A stretch of 13,784 nt of DNA from Streptomyces viridochromogenes. GTDB taxonomy: Bacteria; Actinomycetota; Actinomycetes; Streptomycetales; Streptomycetaceae. Positions 1 through 5,701 of this stretch are shown in pieces (positions within the stretch are counted from its first letter, which is position 1; every line of letters begins with the position of its first letter). Location of the stretch: assembly GCF_001270495.1 (NCBI RefSeq), contig NZ_LGUR01000020.1, positions 1 to 13,784 on the forward strand, given 5' to 3'. Made by a program: the position numbers and the translations under genes. The notes beneath the pieces are model-generated. The model was given only the letters and a program-made list of their open reading frames with translations. It did no database searches and was not told the origin of the DNA.

Positions 1-58
1 CTTCCTTTGTACTCACCCTCTCGGGCTTTCCTCCGGGCGCTTCCCTTCGGTCTTGCGT

Positions 59-76
59 TTCCGACTCTATCAGATC
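59..76 (-). promoter_or_regulatory. Candidate rrn promoter -10 block, downstream copy
   Basis: The plus-strand block TTCCGACTCTATCAGATC is exactly repeated 81 bp away at 140-157. On minus it reads as a -10 box TAGAGT (64-69) followed by CGGAA, so a start would fall near position 57. I cannot see a good -35. The flanking ATCAGA (69-74) and TCTGAT (81-86) form a small inverted repeat with a T-rich loop. The exact duplication of a block carrying a TAnnnT box suggests tandem promoters of the rRNA operon. Confidence 0.5.
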
Positions 77-139
77 TTTTTCTGATCCGATTTCCTCGGT
101 GCTTTCCAGGTTTCCGCTCTCGCGTTTCCTTTCCGGCGG

Positions 140-157
140 TTCCGACTCTATCAGATC
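140..157 (-). promoter_or_regulatory. Candidate rrn promoter -10 block, upstream copy
   Basis: This is the second exact copy of the 18-bp block at 59-76, with TAGAGT at 145-150 on minus and a predicted start near 138. The -35 region is weak (GGGTCA or GGGGTC, depending on spacing). Sequences outside the 18 bp differ between the copies, so the conserved unit is the -10 box and its immediate flanks. Confidence 0.5.
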
Positions 158-224
158 CTTTCGGGCCTGACCCCCAGTCAGCGGGGCTTGTCTTCGCGGC
201 CGTTGGGCCGTTCGGACGAGTGAG

Positions 225-254
225 ACTTTAGCGGATTCCCTGCTCCCGAGCTAA
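225..254 (-). promoter_or_regulatory. Candidate distal rrn promoter (TTAGCT - 18 bp - TAAAGT)
   Basis: On the minus strand TAAAGT (225-230) is a good TAnnnT -10 box. TTAGCT (249-254) lies 18 bp upstream as a partial -35. The predicted start is near 218. The -35 lies inside a CCCGA/TCGGG inverted repeat (245-259), and a perfect GCGTTC-tatc-GAACGC repeat (264-279) lies directly upstream, so a regulator or an insulating hairpin could act here. Confidence 0.45.
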
Positions 255-279
255 TCGGGGGCTGCGTTCTATCGAACGC
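245..279. other. Two adjacent inverted repeats upstream of the rrn promoters
   Basis: The first repeat pairs CCCGA (245-249) with TCGGG (255-259) around a 5-nt loop. The second is a perfect 6-bp pair, GCGTTC (264-269) with GAACGC (274-279), around tatc. They lie between the divergent rRNA promoter array and the trpS leader and could be an operator pair or a small terminator/insulator. There is no poly-U tract on either strand. Confidence 0.4.
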
Positions 280-487
280 GGATTCCTCATTCCGTAAATA
301 CGCATGCCAATGAAACGATGGCAGACGGATCGACTGTCATCGAATGATGGTTGGTACTTGCGGAGTGGCTGTCCGGGGACCGACCGAGGTCGGCGCTCAC
401 GTCGGACAACTCGGAGAACACTACGTACCGGCTCTGGGCGTGTCAACTTCGCTCCGGACGGCACCTTCGGGGCGTACGGTGGACCCC
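280..487 (+). other. Intergenic region ahead of the trpS leader; promoter not clearly resolved
   Basis: About 200 bases without a credible gene must contain the trpS promoter. The best -10 candidate is TACGGT (475-480). It would place the start within a base or so of the leader-peptide ATG at 488 and make the message leaderless, but its -35 region (about 451-457) is poor. The same bases also provide GGTGGA (478-483), a possible ribosome site 4 nt before the ATG, which would instead imply a promoter further upstream. I cannot decide between these from sequence. ORFs crossing this stretch lack ribosome sites. Confidence 0.4.
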
Positions 488-529
488 ATGACAACGCGTA
501 CGTGTACCCAGCTGTGGTGGGCCGCCTGA
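488..529 (+). CDS. trpS leader peptide with tandem Trp codons (13 aa)
   Basis: The ORF reads MTTRTCTQLWWAA then TGA. Two adjacent Trp codons (TGG TGG, 515-520) occur in a 13-codon peptide directly before a terminator and a tryptophanyl-tRNA synthetase gene. This is the hallmark of ribosome-mediated attenuation: when charged tRNA-Trp is scarce, the ribosome stalls at 515-520 and changes the fold of the RNA downstream. A possible ribosome site, GGTGGA, lies at 478-483, and an in-frame GTG at 479 is an alternative start. The last two codons and the stop overlap the first arm of the attenuator (520-526). From memory, ribosome-mediated attenuation has been reported for the auxiliary trpRS1 gene of S. 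coelicolor, so this is a known type of control rather than a new one. Confidence 0.85.
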   Translation: MTTRTCTQLWWAA

Positions 530-580
530 CGGCGGCCGTAGTCACGTATGCACTCAACGGCCGCCGCCTCGGCGGCCGTT
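515..580 (+). promoter_or_regulatory. Trp-responsive transcription attenuator, segments 1-4
   Basis: Four complementary segments are visible. Segment 1 GGCCGCC (520-526) pairs with GGCGGCC (531-537) around TGAC. Segment 2 GGCGGCCGT (531-539) can instead pair with segment 3 ACGGCCGCC (557-565) to make an antiterminator with a 17-nt loop. Segment 3 pairs with segment 4 GGCGGCCGT (571-579) to make the terminator. Segments 2 and 4 are identical 9-mers, so the two folds are exact competitors for segment 3. A ribosome stalled at the Trp codons covers segment 1, freeing segment 2 to pair with 3, and trpS is read. A ribosome that reaches the stop releases the 1:2 and 3:4 hairpins, and transcription ends. 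Confidence 0.85.
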
Positions 581-585
581 TCTCG
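556..585 (+). terminator. Attenuator terminator hairpin ahead of trpS
   Basis: A 10-bp perfect stem, AACGGCCGCC (556-565) with GGCGGCCGTT (571-580), closes a 5-nt loop and is followed by tctcg. The U tract is short, as is usual in Streptomyces. It lies 64 nt before the trpS ATG. Confidence 0.8.
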
Positions 586-643
586 TATCTCCCTCCAGAG
601 GGTCGGCCGGCGGGTGCGGCGGTCTCGACCAGGAGGTGGAGAG

Positions 644-1678
644 ATGACGCGAGTCTTCAGCGGGGTCAAGCCGACGGGGCATCTGACGCTGGGGAACTAC
701 CTGGGCGCCATGCGGCGGTGGGCTGCCGTCGACCAGCACCAGTCCGACGCTCTGTTCTGCATCGTCGATCTGCACGCGCTGACCGTGGACCACGATCCGG
801 CGCGGGTGCGCCGGCTGAGTCGGCAGGCCGCGACGTTGTTGCTGGCGGCGGGGCTGGATCCGGAGCTGTGCACCGTCTTCGTACAGAGTCATGTGGATGA
901 GCACGCTCGGCTGTCGTACGTGCTGGAGTGCGTGGCCACGGACGGTGAGATGCGGCGGATGATCCAGTACAAGGAGAAGGCCGCGCGGGAGCGGGAGCGG
1001 GGCGGGAGTGTGCGGCTGTCGCTGCTGACGTATCCGGTGCTGATGGCGGCGGACATCCTGGCGTACGGGACCGATGAGGTGCCGGTCGGGGACGATCAGA
1101 CGCAGCATGTGGAACTCGCGCGGGATCTCGCGGTCCGGTTCAACCAGCGGTACGGGCATACGTTCGTGGTGCCTCGGGCCACGCCTCCGCAGGTCGCGGC
1201 GCGGGTGATGAATCTGCAGGATCCGGCGTCGAAGATGGGCAAGAGCGACGACTCCGGGCCGGGGATCGTTTATCTGCTCGATGAGCCGGACGTGGTGCGT
1301 AAGAAGGTCATGCGGGCCGTGACCGACAGTGGGCGGGAGGTCGTGTACGACCGGGACGCTCAGCCGGGGGTGGCGAATCTGCTGGAGATCCTCGCTGCCT
1401 GTACGGGTGGGAACCCAACGGAGCTGAGCGGTGTATATGAGTCGTACGGCTCTTTGAAGTCGGCCGCCGCGGAGGCCGTGGTCGAGGCTCTCAGGCCCGT
1501 GCAGGAGAGGCACAGGGAGCTGTGCGCGGATCCTGGCTATGTGGAGGGGGTGCTGCGGGATGGTGCGGAGCGAGCTCGGGCGATGGCCCGGCCGACCGTG
1601 GATGCCGCGTATCGGGCGATCGGGTTGCTGCCGCCGGCGGCTGCGGTTGTCGCTGCGGATATCGGCGTGACTGCCTAG
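644..1678 (+). CDS. trpS: Tryptophanyl-tRNA synthetase, auxiliary (TrpRS1-like)
   Basis: This cytoplasmic class I aminoacyl-tRNA synthetase charges tRNA-Trp. The 344-aa length is normal. ATG 644 is chosen because AGGAGG (631-636) lies 7 nt upstream; the in-frame ATG at 548 lies before the terminator and has no ribosome site. The HIGH-type motif is TGHLTLGNY (11-19). The usual KMSKS loop reads KMGKS (197-201). LLTYPVLMAADIL (127-139) and VGDDQTQHVEL (148-158) are typical of TrpRS. Residue 9 is Lys where the Bacillus stearothermophilus enzyme has Gln9 near the substrate pocket, and CIVDLH keeps the active-site His at 44. Streptomyces often have two trpS genes. From memory, the attenuator-controlled one (S. 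coelicolor TrpRS1) resists the Trp analogue indolmycin. The attenuator and residue 9 suggest this is that copy; resistance is inference. It converges on proC. Confidence 0.93.
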   Translation: MTRVFSGVKPTGHLTLGNYLGAMRRWAAVDQHQSDALFCIVDLHALTVDHDPARVRRLSRQAATLLLAAGLDPELCTVFVQSHVDEHARLSYVLECVATDGEMRRMIQYKEKAARERERGGSVRLSLLTYPVLMAADILAYGTDEVPVGDDQTQHVELARDLAVRFNQRYGHTFVVPRATPPQVAARVMNLQDPASKMGKSDDSGPGIVYLLDEPDVVRKKVMRAVTDSGREVVYDRDAQPGVANLLEILAACTGGNPTELSGVYESYGSLKSAAAEAVVEALRPVQERHRELCADPGYVEGVLRDGAERARAMARPTVDAAYRAIGLLPPAAAVVAADIGVTA

Positions 1679-1687
1679 GGGTGTGCT

Positions 1688-1713
1688 GGCCGCCCCCGGG
1701 GCCGGGGGCGGCC
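1688..1713. terminator. Shared bidirectional terminator between trpS and proC
   Basis: A perfect 10-bp GC-rich stem, GGCCGCCCCC (1688-1697) with GGGGGCGGCC (1704-1713), has a 6-nt loop. It fills almost the whole 40-bp gap between the convergent trpS and proC stop codons. There is no U tract, as for many Streptomyces terminators. Confidence 0.75.
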
Positions 1714-1718
1714 GGGCG

Positions 1719-2531
1719 TCAGTTGTTGTTGCCGGAGGCCAGTGCGCGGCTGCGGTCGCGGGCTGCTTCGAGGGCGGCGATGAGGGCGGCTCGTACGCCG
1801 TGGTTCTCGAGTTCGCGGATGGCGTTGATGGTGGTGCCGGCGGGGGATGTCACGTTCTCGCGGAGCTTGACGGGATGTTCGCCGCTGTCGCGGAGCATCG
1901 TCGCGGCGCCGATCGCGGACTGGACGATCAGGTCGTGGGCCTTGTCGCGGGGCAGGCCGAGGAGGATGCCGGCGTCGGTCATGGCTTCGACCAGGTAGAA
2001 GAAGTACGCCGGGCCGGAGCCGGAGAGGGCGGTGCAGGCGTCCTGCTGGCCCTCGGGGACGCGGAGCGTCTTGCCCACGGCGCCGAAGATCTCCTCGGCG
2101 TGGGCGAGGTCGGCTTCGCTGGCGTGGCTGCCGGCGGAGATGACGGACATGGCCTCGTCGACCAGCGCAGGGGTGTTCGTCATGACGCGGACGACCGGAG
2201 TGCCGGCGGCGAGGCGGGACTCGAAGAAGGAGGTGGGGATGCCCGCGGCTCCGCTGATGACCAGGCGGTCGGCGGGGACGTGCGGGGCGAGTTCGTCGAG
2301 GAGGATGCCCATGTCCTGCGGCTTGACCGTGAGGATCAGGGTGTCGGCGGTCTTGGCGGCTTCCGCGTTGGTGACCGGGGTGACTCCGTAGCGGGTGCGG
2401 AGTTCTTCGGCTCGTTCCGCGCGGCGGGCCGTCACCAGGAGGTCGGCCGGGGCCCAGCCGCCACGGATCATTCCGCTGAGCAGGGCTTCGCCGATCTTGC
2501 CGGTGCCGAGGACTGCGACTTTCTGGGTCAT
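1719..2531 (-). CDS. proC: Pyrroline-5-carboxylate reductase
   Basis: The enzyme catalyses the last step of proline synthesis, NAD(P)H-dependent reduction of 1-pyrroline-5-carboxylate to L-proline in the cytoplasm. The 270-aa length is normal. The N-terminal Rossmann fold starts with VAVLGTGKIGEAL (GxGxxG at 9-14). VKPQD (69-73) and VMTNTP (116-121) are family blocks. The C-terminal dimerisation/active-site helices carry the signature ALSGSGPAYFFYLVEAM (168-184) and TSPAGTTINAI (228-238). The ATG is supported by GGAGGG on the minus strand (2542-2547), 10 nt upstream. The tail ends GNNN just before the shared terminator. It lies downstream of the ABC exporter genes on the same strand after a 125-bp gap, so it probably has its own promoter. 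Confidence 0.96.
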   Translation of the reverse strand: MTQKVAVLGTGKIGEALLSGMIRGGWAPADLLVTARRAERAEELRTRYGVTPVTNAEAAKTADTLILTVKPQDMGILLDELAPHVPADRLVISGAAGIPTSFFESRLAAGTPVVRVMTNTPALVDEAMSVISAGSHASEADLAHAEEIFGAVGKTLRVPEGQQDACTALSGSGPAYFFYLVEAMTDAGILLGLPRDKAHDLIVQSAIGAATMLRDSGEHPVKLRENVTSPAGTTINAIRELENHGVRAALIAALEAARDRSRALASGNNN

Positions 2532-2633
2532 GGCTGGGGTGCCCTCCGGGGGTTGCGTCGTCCGGGTTCATCCTCGCACCGGGGGCGGCCTTTCGAGGGG
2601 CGTGTCCGGTGGGCGGACGAACGGACGTGCCGC

Positions 2634-2663
2634 GCGACGGTCATGCCTCGCGACGGTCACGCC
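2634..2663. repeat. Two-copy 14-bp direct repeat at the exporter permease stop
   Basis: GCGACGGTCAYGCC occurs at 2634-2647 and again at 2650-2663, a 16-bp period. The second copy includes the stop codon of the permease. It looks like a small local duplication; I see no function. Confidence 0.4.
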
Positions 2664-3448
2664 GTCCTGCGCCGGAGGGTGGCCGCGCCCAGGCCCAGGA
2701 CCAGCAGGGCGCAGCCGGCCACGATCAGGGCGTCACGGACGAAGTTGGCGGTCATGTCGGTGTGCTTGAGGACTTCGTTCATGCCGTCGACCGCGTAGGA
2801 CATGGGGAGGACGTTGGAGATGGCTTCGAGGGCGGGGTGCATGTTGTCGCGGGGTGTGAAGAGGCCGCAGAGGAGGAGTTGGGGGAAGATCACGGCCGGC
2901 ATGAACTGGACGGCCTGGAATTCGGAGGCCGCGAAGGCCGAGACGAAGAGACCGAGCGCGGTGCCGAGCAGGGCGTCGAGGAGGGCCACGAGCAGGAGCA
3001 GCCAGGGGCTGCCGGTGACGTCCAGGCCGAGGAACCAGAGGGCGAGTCCGGTCGCCAGGGCGGACTGGATGATCGCGAGGGTGCCGAAGGCGAGGGCGTA
3101 GCCGGCGATCAGGTCGCCCTTGCCGAGGGGCATGGCGAGGAGGCGTTCGAGGGTGCCGGAGGTGCGTTCGCGCAGGGTGGCGATGGAGGTGACCAGGAAC
3201 ATCGTGATCAGCGGGAAGATCCCGAGGAGGGAGGCGCCGATGTTGTCGAAGGTGCGCGGGTTGCCGTCGAAGACGTAGCGCAGCAGGAAGAGCATCACGC
3301 AGGGGACGAGGAGCATCAGCGCGATGGTGCGCGGGTCGTGGCGGAGCTGGCGCAGGACCCGGGCGGCGGTGGTGGTCGTGCGGGCCAGGTTCAGGGCGCC
3401 GGTGAGGGCGGGCCGGGGTGTGGTGGTCGGGCTCGTCGTGGTGGTCAT
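2657..3448 (-). CDS. ABC-2 type exporter permease
   Basis: This 263-aa integral membrane protein is a DrrB-like ABC-2 family member, the membrane half of an export complex with the ATPase encoded just upstream. The N-terminus is a Thr/Pro-rich cytoplasmic tail. About six hydrophobic segments follow, at roughly 41-58, 71-90, 112-140, 148-172, 178-197 and 238-258. TLRERTSGTLERLLAMPLGK (91-110) is the amphipathic cytoplasmic stretch typical of ABC-2 permeases, and the LCGLFTPRDNMHP region is also characteristic. The start codon overlaps the ATPase stop in ATGA (3445-3448), so the two are translationally coupled; GGAG lies about 8 nt before the ATG. The substrate cannot be told from sequence; relatives export antibiotics, lipids or toxic hydrophobic compounds. 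Confidence 0.9.
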   Translation of the reverse strand: MTTTTSPTTTPRPALTGALNLARTTTTAARVLRQLRHDPRTIALMLLVPCVMLFLLRYVFDGNPRTFDNIGASLLGIFPLITMFLVTSIATLRERTSGTLERLLAMPLGKGDLIAGYALAFGTLAIIQSALATGLALWFLGLDVTGSPWLLLLVALLDALLGTALGLFVSAFAASEFQAVQFMPAVIFPQLLLCGLFTPRDNMHPALEAISNVLPMSYAVDGMNEVLKHTDMTANFVRDALIVAGCALLVLGLGAATLRRRTA

Positions 3449-4245
3449 CGCGTGGTCTCCTTCGCGCGGGCGGCCGCGGTCGCCTCGTCGACCAGGTGCA
3501 GGAAGGCCGCTTCGACCGTCTCGGAGTGCGTACGGGTGCGGAGGGCATCCGGGGTGTCGTCGGCGAGGATCCGGCCTTCGCGCATGAGGAGGAGGCGGTG
3601 GCAGCGCTCGGCCTCATCCGTGACGTGGGAGGAGATGAGGAGGGTGGCGCCGCGGGAGGCGGCGATGTCGTGGAAGAGGTTCCACAGGTCGCGGCGCAGG
3701 ACCGGGTCGAGGCCGACCGTCGGTTCGTCGAGGACGAGGAGTTCGGGGGTGCCGAGGAGGGCGACCGCGAGGGAGACGCGGCTGCGCTGGCCTCCGGAGA
3801 GGTTGCCGGCGAGGGCGTCGGCGTGGCTGGTGAGGTCGACGTCGGCGATGGTGCGGGTGACGTTGTCGTGACGCCGGTCGGCGGCCGCGTGGCCCGGGTC
3901 GAGGATCTCGGCGAAGTAGGTGAGGTTCTGGCGGACGGTCAGGTCGTCGTAGACGGAGGGAGCTTGGGTGACGTAGCCGATGCGGGTGCGCAGGGTGGGA
4001 TGGCCGGCAGGGCGGCCGAGGATGTCGAGGGTGCCGGTGACCTTGGCCTGGGTGCCGACGATCGCTCGCATGAGGGTCGTCTTGCCGCAGCCTGAGGGGC
4101 CGAGGAGGCCGGTGATCTGGCCGCGCGGGACGGTGAAGTCGAGGTCGCGGAGGACATGGCGGGTGCCGCGTACGACGTTCACGGTCTCGGCTCGGATGGC
4201 TGTCTCGTCGGGGGGATCGGAGCGAACGGAAGAATAATTCATCAT
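3445..4245 (-). CDS. ABC exporter ATP-binding protein
   Basis: This 266-aa cytoplasmic ATPase powers the ABC-2 permease encoded next. With the start at the first of two adjacent ATGs, Walker A is GPSGCGKT (49-56), the Q-loop Gln is 94, the signature is LSGGQ (149-153), Walker B is LLVLDE (169-174) and the H-loop His is 207. The frame stays open to a TTG at 4281, but that codon lies in the -35 box, so I start at 4245. Promoter spacing places the transcript start on or next to this ATG, suggesting a leaderless message. The GGAGG further upstream (12 nt away) is poorly placed and would not be transcribed from that promoter. The AT-rich N-terminal codons (MMNYSS) reflect the palindromic operator overlapping the start. 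DrrA/CcmA-like family; substrate unknown. Confidence 0.92.
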   Translation of the reverse strand: MMNYSSVRSDPPDETAIRAETVNVVRGTRHVLRDLDFTVPRGQITGLLGPSGCGKTTLMRAIVGTQAKVTGTLDILGRPAGHPTLRTRIGYVTQAPSVYDDLTVRQNLTYFAEILDPGHAAADRRHDNVTRTIADVDLTSHADALAGNLSGGQRSRVSLAVALLGTPELLVLDEPTVGLDPVLRRDLWNLFHDIAASRGATLLISSHVTDEAERCHRLLLMREGRILADDTPDALRTRTHSETVEAAFLHLVDEATAAARAKETTR

Positions 4246-4281
4246 GCGATGAATAATCCTCCGGTGGCAGTGCAGCGTCAA
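4234..4281 (-). promoter_or_regulatory. Promoter and palindromic operator of the ABC exporter operon
   Basis: On the minus strand TTGACG (4276-4281), a 17-bp spacer and GATTAT (4253-4258) form a good -35/-10 pair. Seven bases then lead to the ATG at 4245, so the start point coincides with the initiation codon. An AT-rich palindrome, ATAATTCATC (4234-4243) and GATGAATAAT (4248-4257) with a 4-nt centre and one mismatched pair, covers the -10 box, the start point and both ATG codons. This position suits a repressor that blocks RNA polymerase. No regulator gene is adjacent, so the binding protein is unknown. Confidence 0.7.
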
Positions 4282-4301
4282 GCGGCGTGGGCGACATGGT
4301 T

Positions 4302-4338
4302 CGCCCGCCCTCGCCTGGGCTCGGCGCGAGGGCGGGCG
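4302..4338 (-). terminator. Terminator hairpin downstream of the methyltransferase gene
   Basis: A perfect 13-bp stem pairs CGCCCGCCCTCGC (4302-4314) with GCGAGGGCGGGCG (4326-4338) around an 11-nt loop. It lies about 120 bp past the methyltransferase stop and just before the exporter promoter, so it would insulate the exporter operon from upstream transcription. Between it and the methyltransferase stop are degenerate GGTCCGTG repeats (for example 4397-4404 and 4410-4417). Confidence 0.7.
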
Positions 4339-4458
4339 TGAGGAGGGTGCGGCGGTACGGCGAGTGCTGCGGGTGCGGCGACGGTCAGTGGTCGGCGGTC
4401 CGTGTGCGCGGTCCGTGTCCGTAGTTCGTGGGCCGTGGTCGTGGAGGGGCGAGGAGTG

Positions 4459-5232
4459 TCAGGAGGAGGTGGTGGCAACCAGGACGTCCACGTCGTAGGT
4501 CTCTTCGATGAGTCCGTCCGGGAAGGTGCTGAGGAGGAGCTGCTTCTCCTCGGCGAAGAAGGCGGTGCTCGCCTCGGTGCCGTGGACCAGGAAGATCGAG
4601 TGGCTGCCGAGGTTGGCCAGGTGTGTGTCGATGGGGACGCGGCGGCTCCAGCGGACCTTGCGGCGGGTGAAGTCGAGGTGGCCGGTGGGGAAGGTCATGG
4701 CGGCTCGGGCGCCGCTTCCGTTCTGTTCGACGACGGGATGGTTGCCGAAGCGGCGCTGGATGCGGCGCGCCTGCGCGACATGCCAGGGGATGTCGAGCGG
4801 GGTGGTGTTCCACCAGAGGGCCAGCGCGCCGCCGGGGCGCAGTACACGGAGGGCCTCCGGCACCGAGTGGGTGGGGTCGGTCCAGTGCCAGGCCTGGGCG
4901 TAGGTGACGAAGTCTGCTGAGGCGGTGGCGAGGGGGAGAGCGTTGCCGTTGCCGCGGACGATCGGTATGTCGGGGTGGCTGAGGCGGAACTGGGCTGCCA
5001 TGCCGTCGCCGGGTTCCACGGCCAGGACCTCGGCGCCGCGTCGGCGTAGGAGGGCGGTGGCGATACCGGTGCCCGCGCCGACGTCGACGACACGGGCGCC
5101 GGCGAGGGGGCGGTCGGCGAGTTCCTCGATCGTGTCGAAGAGAGCGGGTGGGTAGGAGGGGCGGTTCGCGGCGTACTGGGCCGCGGCAGCGTCGAAGGAG
5201 CGGGCGCGGTCGGTGTGGGAGGGGGCCGTCAT
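4459..5232 (-). CDS. Class I SAM-dependent methyltransferase (Methyltransf_11 type)
   Basis: This 257-aa soluble enzyme transfers methyl groups from S-adenosylmethionine to an unknown small molecule. Motif I is VVDVGAGTG (48-56), with the acidic ribose-binding residue in LAVEPGDGM (Glu73). VTYAQAWHWTDP and ALRVLRPGGALALWWN follow as the post-I and motif III regions. The N-terminal FDAAAAQYAANRPSYP is typical of this family. I place the start at ATG 5232 because protein similarity begins there, although the frame stays open upstream to 5832 through unrelated sequence. No good ribosome site precedes it. A decayed IS630 transposase begins within a few bases of the start on the opposite strand, so the native promoter and ribosome site may have been replaced. 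The closest role cannot be assigned. Confidence 0.85.
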   Translation of the reverse strand: MTAPSHTDRARSFDAAAAQYAANRPSYPPALFDTIEELADRPLAGARVVDVGAGTGIATALLRRRGAEVLAVEPGDGMAAQFRLSHPDIPIVRGNGNALPLATASADFVTYAQAWHWTDPTHSVPEALRVLRPGGALALWWNTTPLDIPWHVAQARRIQRRFGNHPVVEQNGSGARAAMTFPTGHLDFTRRKVRWSRRVPIDTHLANLGSHSIFLVHGTEASTAFFAEEKQLLLSTFPDGLIEETYDVDVLVATTSS

Positions 5233-5238
5233 ACGGCC

Positions 5239-5680
5239 ATGGTGGCTCTGGTTGGTGCGGTGTGCACCGACTTTGCCGAGGGGTGGGCCGTGTGTGTCGT
5301 CGGGCGCCACATCAAGCCGAAGACGAAGCGCGTGCGGTTCCTGGAGTTCTGCCGCTGCCTGCGCAGCCTCTGCCCGCCCGAAGTCCGTGTCGTCATCGTG
5401 CCCGACGCCTTCTCCCCGCACCTGACCTCGAAGAAGGACACCCGGGTCGGGGACTGGGCCGCAGCCGGCAGCGTCGAGTTCGGCTGCACGCCGACCGACA
5501 GTTCCTGGCTGAACCGCATCGAGGTCCAGTCCACCGCTCCGGGCTACTTCGCCTGGACGGCACCGACGACGCCGGCCACAAGGGACAGGGCAGCATGATC
5601 CGCCGCCACGTCGTCTGGCGGACCAAAACACCGCCGATATTCGCTTGCGCACCCTCGTCACGCGGGTCAACGTCGCCTGA
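5239..5680 (+). pseudogene. IS630-family transposase remnant (5'-truncated, two frameshifts)
   Basis: Recognisable similarity to the C-terminal half of a common actinobacterial IS630 DDE transposase starts at HIKPKTKRVRFLEFCR (from 5308) and runs through PPEVRVVIVPDAFSPHL to TPTDSSWLNRIE. The second catalytic Asp is kept (DAFSPH, usually DNFSPH), as is the Glu in LNRIE. A one-base deletion near 5552-5556 shifts the frame to DGTDDAGHKGQGSMIRR. A second near 5625-5632 shifts again to the terminal ADIRLRTLVTRVNVA and a stop at 5678-5680. The N-terminal helix-turn-helix region and the first catalytic Asp are missing. The stretch 5239-5307 reads openly but no longer resembles a transposase. No terminal inverted repeats are visible, so this is a dead fragment marking past insertion at an accessory site. 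Confidence 0.85.
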
Positions 5681-5701
5681 CACCTGACGAAGGCAGAGAA
5701 G

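Larger units (their letters stand above)
1..230 (-). promoter_or_regulatory. rRNA operon (16S) promoter-proximal leader, 5' part
   Basis: Read on the minus strand, this stretch is purine-rich and non-coding. It ends with blocks such as GGAAGCGCCCGGAGGAAAGC and GTGAGTACAAAGGAAG, which I recognise from the leader transcribed ahead of 16S rRNA in Streptomyces rrn operons. It carries two identical copies of an 18-bp block containing a TAGAGT -10-like box (minus), and further upstream a TAAAGT box, as expected for the tandem promoters of Streptomyces rrn operons. The 16S gene itself would begin to the left of position 1 and is not in the window. The recognition is from memory of these leaders, not from a search. 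The alternative, a spurious 74-residue plus-strand ORF (7-231), has no ribosome site and no recognisable product. Confidence 0.72.

Noticed and set aside
7..231. 74-residue plus-strand ORF at the left edge
   Set aside because: The region reads as rRNA leader on the other strand, the product has no family features, and there is no ribosome site.
548..643. N-terminal extension of TrpRS from ATG 548
   Set aside because: The extension starts before the attenuator terminator and encodes its stem, has no ribosome site and is absent from the family; AGGAGG sits correctly before ATG 644.
304..900. 198-residue plus-strand ORF across the trpS leader and gene start
   Set aside because: It is out of frame with trpS, Arg/Gly-rich, and has no ribosome site; it is a shadow of the GC-rich coding strand.
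4246..4281. TTG start 12 codons upstream for the ABC ATPase
   Set aside because: The TTG overlaps the -35 box and the extra codons lie in the promoter and operator; family similarity begins later.
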